In this document: in pieces, positions 56,744 through 64,000 of the stretch
How the letters are laid out: every line of letters begins with the position of its first letter
Position numbering within the stretch: position 1 is the first letter of the stretch
Assembly: GCA_038380435.1 (NCBI GenBank)
Contig: JAWZYU010000018.1
Location: 52,725,751-52,789,750 of the forward strand
Origin: Ryuthela nishihirai
Lineage: Eukaryota; Arthropoda; Arachnida; Araneae; Heptathelidae
Length of the DNA: 64,000 bases
Direction of reading: 5' to 3'
Position numbers and translations under genes: made by a program
The notes under the pieces: model-generated
What the model was told of the DNA's origin: nothing
Seen by the model: the letters and a program-made list of their open reading frames with translations, nothing else
The model's database searches: none

Positions 56744-57127
56744 GGGGGCGGGGGTGGCTCAGTCGGTAGCGCGCCAGGCTCGTAATCTGTAGCTCCCAGG
56801 TTCGAGTCCCAGCTGGGTCAGCGTTGAGATTTATCTCCGCAAAAATCCCCCCTGCCCACGGTCAGTAGGGGACACCGATGGGCTTGGAAAGGCAGCCGTC
56901 CGTCGGATGGGACGTTAAGCCGTCACCCCGTGTGTGGGAGAGCCATACCCTGTGCACGTTAAAGAGCACGCTGGATGGCCTTGACGGGAGGTTACCATCT
57001 GTCTCCCAATAGCTGTGCAGTGGGTCCCCTTCCCGAACCTTCTCTGAACCTTCGGGTCCATGTGACCTGGCCATTTAGCCCATGGTGTGCAAAAAAGTGC
57101 CGCTCAGAGGTAAAACAACCCAGCAAC
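56744..57127 (+). mobile_element. SINE-B, full length
   Basis: Bounded by the 12-bp target duplication GCATTACACATC (56732-56743 and 57128-57139). Complete head, central domain and AAAACAACCCAGCAAC end. The flanking open frames at 56862-57319 are repeat by-products. Confidence 0.95.
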
Positions 57128-57414
57128 GCATTACACATCCTTTTTACTACACTTTTGTCATTCTCCAAGTTTTCATGTGAATTTTTGTTACTGGTCAGTT
57201 GTTATTACCTGGTATTTACTGATACTCATGTTTTTTTGCAAAATTTCCGACTCTGGAATGGCAGACTTTTCGAGCCCTCTATCCCGAATACCCATTCTGC
57301 TCTCACAAATCATATTTGACGATAGGATGTCCGAATCAAATATACAATTCCATAGGAATATGAACTTATCTTTTTAACTTTTCATTCTCTGGGTCACTTG
57401 AGGTTACTCGTTTA

Positions 57415-57640
57415 GCTCAAAACAATAGCATAGCATGAACACGCCAGGCTGCTGATGTTCTTAGGTTCGAATTCCCACTGTGCCTGAAATGAAATTTTTT
57501 TCACGCTAACCCTGCTGTGCCCTCAGTGAGAAAAGGGTACATCGATGGTCTAGGAAATCGTAGGGGATGCTAAGCCATGTCCCCATTTTAAATATTAACT
57601 TAGGTGCCATTTTTTAACCTGGCCGTTCAGATCATGAGAT
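57415..57640 (+). repeat. Degenerate SINE-B
   Basis: GCTCAAAACAATAGCATAGCATGAACACGCCAGGCTGCTGATGTTCTTAGGTTCGAATTCCCACTGTG, GGGTACATCGATGGTCTAGG, GGATGCTAAGCCATGTCCCC and ACCTGGCCGTTCAGATCATGAG follow the SINE-B order, with a deletion after the central domain. Confidence 0.75.
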
Positions 57641-57865
57641 TTATTCATTTTCAGATCATTTTAAATACACGTGGGTTTCACCTGATGGGTTGCACAGGAT
57701 TGTGATCGATTATGTAATAATTAGGAGCAAATGGGCTATCATATTCAGTTAGCGAATTGATTCTTTCCATGTTAGGAATATTAGATCATATAGGGGAACC
57801 GATATTGGGCTTGACCGTTACGTGGTGAAAAGTGTCTTACAACTGTAGTAATTAGGAAAGGGTGA

Positions 57866-60146
57866 AAAAAACACCAGTTTTGACAACTGAAGCTTAAGAA
57901 ATATTCTAAGGTTAATAGAATTACCTTTAACACTGAAGCTCTGAAAGATCCAGGTACAACAATAGCATACCATAATCGGGTACTTTGTCATTACAACAGC
58001 CATGGTTTGCTTACCATTGAAAATGTAAAAAACACCAGTTTTGACAACTGAAGCTTAAGAAATGTTCTCAGGTTAATAGAATTAAACTGGCTCTGAAGCT
58101 CTGAAAGATCCAAGTGCAACCAAACCATACAATAATCGGCTACTTAATCATTAAAACAGTCATGGTTTACCATTGAAGTTGTTGAAGAATGAGATCAATT
58201 TAACAGACTTTTTTTTTAACCAATAGTACTGTTTTGGGTAAAAAGGAACAGAGGAGACAAAGTTATTTGAGTGATAAGACTATAGAGCTTATTTCCGAAA
58301 AAAAGGATTTACAGGAATAAATTGAATCAACACCAACTAGTCCTAACAGACGGCATTACAGAGACCTTAATAAACTTGCAAAGAATTAATTAACAGCTGA
58401 TAAGAATCTCTGGATTGACAGCTTGGCTGACAAAATCAGAGAAAGCGACTAAATAGCACAATAGCAGGGAGTTTTACCAGATAGTTAATGTTTTGTGTGG
58501 GAAGAAACAAGCTGTCATACAGCGATTGAGAAATAAACATGTTAAAATTGTTGAAGTTGATGATTCTGTCATGGCTAGATAGGCCGAGCATTTCAGAGAT
58601 ATTCTAAACAATGTAGTTAGTTCTACTCTCTCATTGTTTGCAATAAGGGTAGATGCATTACTGACTTTAATGTTGGTCCTATATCACAGTCTGAAGTTAC
58701 TTTGGCTATCTCTAAATTGAAACTGCATAAATCCCCAAGGGTAGATTAAATTACTAATTACTACAATGTTTTGTGTTATCAAATGGCTGGAGGAAATTTT
58801 TAATATATTTTATGATAAAGGCATTGTTTCTAAGGATTTTTACCAGAGCTATTATTATCCCAATTTTTTAAAAAAGGTGATCGTAGTTCTTGTGATAATT
58901 ATAGTTCTACTTTCTGTTCCAGGTAAAATTCTTCGCGTGATTATACTTAATAGATTTAAAATTCGGTTGATGGACAACTGCTTGATGAACAGTGTGGATT
59001 AAGGAGTTGTAGAGGATGTATAGTTCAAATAATTTCATTTAGGCAGATTGCTGAGAAATGTTTAATTTCAGAAACCTGTTGTTACTGGCTATATTTCAAA
59101 ACGACTTTTTACTCTGTTGATCGACATAATTTGTGGTTTATCGTTTGATCATATGGAAAGTCTCATAAGTTAATTAGTATAATGAAAGCTCTCTCTAATA
59201 GCACTGAATCCTGTATGAGTTGGGAAAGCTTGTAGTGATTGGTTTAGCATTTCTAATGGAGTTCGACAAGGATGCATTTTGTCTCATTTTCTTTTTAGTT
59301 TTAGATTGATTATGTTATGCAGAATTCTTTGCAAAGGAAAGATTTTGGCCTTAAATGGTCTAGAGATTTCAAAATTTCTGGTTTATATAATGCGATGATT
59401 TGGCCTTGTTGGCTAATGATATTGATCAGATGAATTCTTTCATTAGCACAATTGACGAGACTGGTAATAGAGTAGGTTTGGTTATAAACACAGAGAAAAC
59501 TAAGGTGATGAAAATTGGTCAGGTAGGCTGTGGTTCAGTTAATCTGAATGGCTGCACTCTTGAGAAGGTGTCTCAGTTTAGTTATCTTGGGAGCTATGTA
59601 ACAGATACTGGTGATTGTGAGGCATGAGATTAAGAGACGAATAGGGACTGCTGCCGGGACTTTTAAGAACCTATGGAGAGTGTGAAGAAATAGGTTTATA
59701 CACCTAGAGATTAAAGTTAGGCTGTATAATAGTCTGGTTCTTTCTAGGATTAGTTATGATAATGAAATTTGGACCCTTTGTAAGCAAGATAACAGGAAAC
59801 TTGATGGCTTTGATTCTAGATGCTTACGCAGTATCTTGGGCATTACGTGGTTTCACTTTGTAAATAAATGAGGTTATGCAAAGGAGTCGGCAACCTCTTT
59901 TGAGAAGTTTATTGTTCAAAGAGAGACTGCGTTGTTTGGACCATGTTGCCCGCATGCATAACTTTAGATTGGTGAATAGGGTTATGAACAGCATGCCTAA
60001 GGGGCTCAGTAAAAGGGGGAGACCTAGGATACATTGGTCATATGCAACAGCTGTAGCTCAGGAGAGACGTGTTTAGAGAACAAAATTGTACATTCTGGTT
60101 GGATCTCCGTGACTCATGGCTGCAGAGGATTTTGTATGTATGTATG
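57866..60146 (+). pseudogene. Decayed RTE-like LINE (reverse transcriptase)
   Basis: Read across frames, the + strand gives a non-LTR reverse transcriptase. A linker region (RRHYRDLNKLAK, LTADKNLWIDSLADKI) lies near 58350-58450 and AEHFRDIL near 58590. A fingers/palm block with VPGKIL lies near 58917, DEQCG.R and IAEKCLISETCC near 58980-59085, and NGVRQGCIL near 59255-59280. The catalytic YADD is degraded, with the Y lost to a stop and A to C; DD at 59394-59399 is kept. LALLANDIDQMNSFI and a thumb region with FSYLGSYVTDT follow, then LRSILGI and a C-terminal RCLDHVARM. Many stops and frameshifts show it is dead. No endonuclease domain is seen, so it is 5' truncated. The end carries a short GTAT repeat tail (60134-60146), usual for RTE elements. 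57866-58187 is a 161-bp sequence in tandem duplicate that appears to be the element's start. Confidence 0.85.
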
Positions 60147-60164
60147 ATCAGATCATCTTACCAA

Positions 60165-60905
60165 AAAGAAAGCACCTCCCAAGTGTAAAACAGTCTAGTT
60201 TTTTTTTTATTTTATAAGGATTTTTGAAATCTCAGATGATTGGGTTGCTATTTTTTTTAAAAAATCCATAAACATAAAGTTAGAAAATTAATAACCATCG
60301 AGGAAAAAGTCCTTTGTTCTGTGTGTCTCGCATTATGGATGGTGTCGACAAATAATGATGGGGTTTCAGGAAGCACTATCCCCAAATACACTAAAGCCAT
60401 CACACTGAATGTTGTTCTTATACATTCTCGCACTGAAACAGTTTCACGGGCAGCCATCAGACAAGATGGCACACCGCCACATTTCTCAAGAGATGTCACT
60501 GTAGTTCTTAGTGCAACTTTTCCTGACAGGTGCATTAGCAGGAGTGGTCCAATTCTATCGCCACCAAGGAGGCTTGATTTAATACCTCTTGATTTTTCCT
60601 TGTGGGGCTTTGTAAAGAATTATGTTTATAGCGACAAAATTTGAGATCTGAATCATTTGCGAGCCAAAATAAAAGTAGCAACTGAGCAAGTAACAAGAAA
60701 TATACTTCAGCATTTATGGTAAGTAGTAAAATACCGATGAGGCATGTGCAGGATCACGAATGGTCAAACTATTTGAACGAATATTCAAAACTATTTGAAG
60801 TACGCTTTCAATTAAAACATTACTTTCTCGAATATTTATATTATTTTCCCACATATTGGTACTCGAAACTCCACCATTATTTTTCTGACACTCTTGTATT
60901 GGAGC
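60165..60905 (+). pseudogene. C-terminal Tc1/mariner-superfamily transposase remnant
   Basis: The frame at 60321-60644 carries IRQDGTPPHFSRDVT and, further on, DLIPLDFSLWGFVKNYVYS. These are the second and third acidic blocks of a DDE transposase. The D at 60465 and the D at 60591 have 41 residues between them, suggesting a DD41D-like subgroup and not classical DD34D mariner. After an in-frame TGA the same frame goes on (DLNHLRAKIKVATEQVTRNILQHLW), the typical C-terminal helix region of these arthropod transposases. The N-terminal DNA-binding half and first catalytic D are absent. Terminal repeats not found, so the outer limits are approximate. Confidence 0.8.
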
Positions 60906-61327
60906 ATTGAAATTAATTTTCGTATTTCTAATCAGTATTATGCAGTTGAAAATTGTAAGTGTCGATGATATAAAGGCCAGTTTCTATGTTATTTATTTAA
61001 ATCAATGTCAAAATACTTATGTTATTTGTATTAAGCTGTATTAGTTGTAATTCACAACATAATTATCTTATCATGTACTTAATAAGTTAAATCCAATATT
61101 AATTTTTCCAATATCAAATTATAACAACAAAAAAAATAGTTTCACTCTTCCTTAATACTAAGATAATAAAGTGTCTAATGAAGTCGCTAAGAAATGAATA
61201 TATATTCAACGAAACGTGTTTTTTTTTTACTTCTCTTTATTAGCAGAAAAATGAGTGATACAGCATATCTATAACCTGCCACTAAACTAAATAGCTTTCC
61301 CCCTAATAAAAACAAATAATATATATA
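60906..61327. other. AT-rich sequence, nothing recognised
   Basis: Short AT-rich spacer between the transposase remnant and SINE-A. Confidence 0.5.
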
Positions 61328-61338
61328 ATATCTACTTA

Positions 61339-61543
61339 ATAAAAAAAAAATAACCCCTCAAGCAGCTGCTTGCCACAGAGGTCTGACAGGAGCCTGTCAG
61401 TTTATATGCCAGAGTAGAAGGTCTGAGAGGATGGCAGGACCTCAGCAGAAAAACAAGACGAACATCCATGCCTTACCCGGGGCTCGAACCCAGGTCCCGT
61501 AGATCAGTAGCCAAGCGCGCTAACCACTCGGCCACGGGACGGC
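61339..61543 (-). mobile_element. SINE-A, full length reference copy
   Basis: The 11-bp target duplication ATATCTACTTA (61328-61338 and 61544-61554) defines it exactly. On the minus strand it starts GCCGTCCCGTGGCCGAGTGG, has B-box GGTTCGAGCCCC, and ends CTTGAGGGGTTA followed by a T-rich tail. All parts present, near consensus, therefore recent. Confidence 0.96.
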
Positions 61544-61550
61544 ATATCTA

Positions 61551-61616
61551 CTTACAAAAATAAAATAATCGTAATCATTTTTTCTTACAAAAATAAAATA
61601 ATCGTAATCATTTTTT
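61551..61616. repeat. Exact 33-bp tandem duplication
   Basis: Two units (61551-61583 and 61584-61616) starting CTTACAAAAATAAAATAATC. The first overlaps the SINE-A target duplication, so the duplication arose at the insertion edge. Confidence 0.92.
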
Positions 61617-62870
61617 CTTTTCATACCTGTAGGATCGATATGTATCTGACGTTATTTAAATATTCTAAAGTAAATTAAATGATTAGCTAAATTATGCACA
61701 AAGTTGCAAAAATATTTAAAAGAATAGCCATCAAGAGGGAAGATGTTCGCATCAAGCACACTCGTTTTATAACAGAAATTATGAGAGGAGTATGTGGTTT
61801 TCCACTTTGTGAAATAAAGAGCTATGAAATAATTGAGAATTTCAAAAGATAAAAGGACATTAAGTTCATTGAAAAATGAGGCCGATTACTGATCTTCGTG
61901 CAAAGAAGAGGTGTGATGAACTTTACAATGTCCTAATAGCTCAGAGGAAAGCTGGTATTAGTAGAGAAGAGAAAGAGAAATGAATAGCGAAAATTGTATG
62001 AAAAATACATTTGCTCTACTTCTTGAAATAAAGAACAAACTATACGACTCTACAGGAGATTCGTTCCTACTATCTCTAGCATCCGTCCAGTGCGTCTCCA
62101 TCCCCAACCTTATAACACAGGCCTTATAGAAAATAATATGGAACGAAAAATGCTGTTTGAGGGCAAAACACTCAAAAGTCAAGCAAGCGAAAGGTAAAGC
62201 AAAAAGGTTATGAATGCTTTGCATATCCTTCAAGGTGACTTTTATTTCTTATTGAATTGCCATTCTTTCCTGTAAAATTTCCTGTTTTTTCACCTGTAAA
62301 TAAATGAAAGTGATTGTCAGGCTTTGAAGGAAATTGGAAATAGACATGTATTGTGTAAAGAGACAGACAGTAATCTCTTGGATGCAACGGAATCTATGGT
62401 GACTGCTTCCCTTCTTCTGTAGCAGATTCTGTTCTTTCTTTTCTTCCAGTGGAAAATCAAAAGTAAGGGATAAAGTGTTTAAGGATTATTCCTGTCAAGT
62501 TTTAGATGAACTCAGACAAACTGTAATGCCCCCTTTTTTTAAAAGATAAATACAATACGATTATTGGTTTAAATTCAAATTTTATTTTCAAGAATTCCTT
62601 GTTCTTCGGGCGAGCATTCAATGGGATTGTAATGAGGGAATAAAGTAAAGGTTGTTTTTCGAAACTGGAAAGAGAATACTCATATTTAAACAAGATTAGC
62701 TACTGTTATAAAAAAAAGTATTGAGATATATATATATAAGAATCTTATTATGTAATTATTATGCATGCAAAATACTTCTATTTGTTTCCTGAAAACAAAA
62801 GTGAATTTTTACTCTAAGGATCAATGCTTGTGATCTACAGTTATAAAATAATGAAGGAAATTCATATTTA
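61617..62870. other. AT-rich sequence, nothing recognised
   Basis: The minus-strand frames at 61958-62233 and 62502-62693 match no family I know. Confidence 0.45.
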
Positions 62871-62878
62871 CTCTAGAT

Positions 62879-63296
62879 CAGGGCTTTTCAAACCATGAAA
62901 TGCGAACTCTTTGGAAAAAAGGACACAGCACATTAATTTTTGACTTTGAAATTTGCACTGTAGGTAAAAGAATAAATATTTATATTTTGAAATATATTCA
63001 TGTCAGAGAAAATTGTAATAAATGAATATTTGAATACCTCGATTTAAAGTCGAAAGGAACCAAATTTTTTTCGAATGCTAATTAATATCCATGTCATTTT
63101 GATTTCACAGGCCTATTCACTCATCAGTGTGAATACCTCATTGATATTAAAACTAAATTATATTAGAAAATTTACAAAATAATATATCTAAATAGGAAAA
63201 TTATGTTTCTTGCTTAGTGTATCTATTTTGTTTTTCTGTGCTCAGAAAATGGCAATTTTCGGTTTGAAAAACACTGCTTCAGTTTGAAAAACACTG
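62879..63296. mobile_element. hAT-type MITE with duplicated right end
   Basis: Left end CAGGGCTTTTCAAACC, right end (reverse complement) CAGTGTTTTTCAAACT. Flanks CTCTAGAT (62871-62878) and CTCTAGAC (63297-63304) match at 7 of 8 positions, an 8-bp hAT duplication. The right terminal repeat is present twice in a row (GTTTGAAAAACACTGCTTCA then GTTTGAAAAACACTG). 418 bp, non-coding. Confidence 0.88.
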
Positions 63297-63304
63297 CTCT
63301 AGAC

Positions 63305-64000
63305 AATGCGTGATAATAATAAACAAGAAATGCTCTCTTTGTTTAAATCAAAATGTGTATTTAATTTTTGATGATCTCAGATTAGGAATTTCTTTTGTAT
63401 CTGAACGTTACTTACCACTTTATTGTCTGTTAATGATAATAACCTGGATGATATATTAAATCTAGTAAAGCTCATTCGACGAAATGAAAAATGGACAAAG
63501 CTTCAGGCAATTTTTTCTGAGACATTAGTATAAAATGCCTTCTTTTATGACTACTATTCTGATGGAATATGAATATTTTTTTCCCAATATCTACTGTAAC
63601 ATCCTCTAAATGTTCCTTGGCCACTTGCAACTTTCAAAGCCAAATATTTCTTTTTTCTAGTTAAACTTAGTGTTTAATTTTCATCTGATATTTGATTTTC
63701 ATTGGAAATAAACCTGTGTTGGTAAACCGTGTGATATTTCATTCAGTTCCCATGGACCTTCAGGTCACAAGGACCCCTTTAGTTTATGGCTGCATTCTGC
63801 TGAGGCCTTTTAATTTTTTGAACAGAATTGGTTGTTTGAAGCTGATTTCGTTTTCATTTTTGTATGTTATGCATATAAAAATAAAACTCAAAAAATTATT
63901 CTTAGTATGTCCAGGTTACCCATACAGGACATGCACACTGACATAAGACAAGTTCTCTGCCCACTGCATCACTTAAAAGTTAACAAACACATATGAACAC
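63305..64000. other. AT-rich end of window with weak SINE-B trace
   Basis: At 63748-63778, CCCATGGACCTTCAGGTCACAAGGACCCC resembles the reverse of the SINE-B block GGGGTCCTTGTGACCTGGCC..CCATGG, a possible minus-strand remnant. Nothing else recognised. Confidence 0.35.

Noticed and set aside
60257..60535. Minus-strand 92-residue protein
   Set aside because: Shadow of the transposase remnant, whose + strand frame carries the recognisable catalytic motifs.

Overview
This is an AT-rich animal genomic window with no protein-coding gene I can support. Its core is three microRNA genes on the + strand in the ancient bilaterian order: a mir-100 hairpin (9522-9606), let-7 (mature 33014-33035, star 33058-33079) and mir-125 (mature 51737-51758). 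I read the window as the let-7 complex (mir-100/let-7/mir-125) of an arthropod, spread over about 42 kb instead of the compact arrangement known from flies. The let-7 3p arm, of the type CTGTAC...GCTAACTTTCC, fits arthropods. A chelicerate, perhaps a spider, is my best guess, but that is inference from genome style (AT-rich, tRNA-SINE-rich, DNA-transposon remnants) and not proven.

Layout. 1-3 kb: SINE clusters and unremarkable AT-rich sequence. 3.06-3.67 kb: a GC/CpG-rich island with two inverted CCAAT boxes, a CACGTG E-box and a YY1-type ATGGCGGC motif. It lies 5.9 kb upstream of mir-100 in the sense direction and is the best candidate promoter/first exon of the shared primary transcript. 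9.5 kb: mir-100. 10-31 kb: presumed intron filled with SINEs, a 354-bp fold-back element, an exact 374-bp tandem duplication, a hAT-type MITE and a piggyBac-type MITE nested in a SINE. 31.4-33.1 kb: a degenerate copy of the let-7 flank, then let-7 itself. 34-51 kb: more SINEs, a Tc1/mariner-type palindromic MITE, a second CpG-rich island at 44.4-44.9 kb, and a SINE dimer. 51.7 kb: mir-125, followed 2 kb later by two adjacent near-perfect hairpins. 55-64 kb: two young SINE-B copies, a decayed RTE-like LINE, the C-terminal part of a Tc1/mariner-superfamily transposase with 41 residues between its last two visible acidic residues, one more full-length SINE-A, and a second hAT MITE.

Two tRNA-derived SINE families dominate. 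I call them SINE-A and SINE-B for this report only. SINE-A is about 200 bp, with a head carrying GGCCGAGTGGTTAGC and GGTTCGAGCCCC, a 3' end containing two short inverted repeats, and a T-rich TATT-type tail. SINE-B is about 380 bp, with a head like tRNA-Met/Thr, a conserved central domain (GGATGGGACGTTAAGCCGTG) and an AACAACCC tail. For many copies I could find target-site duplications of 9-13 bp and so define the exact ends.

How it works together: if the complex behaves as in other bilaterians, the island at 3.1-3.7 kb would start a long non-coding transcript. Its introns (or exons) would carry the three hairpins, which Drosha and Dicer would excise into the developmental-timing regulators miR-100, let-7 and miR-125. 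Almost everything else is intron-like sequence swollen by transposons. Similarity calls come from reading the sequence; no database search or folding program was run.
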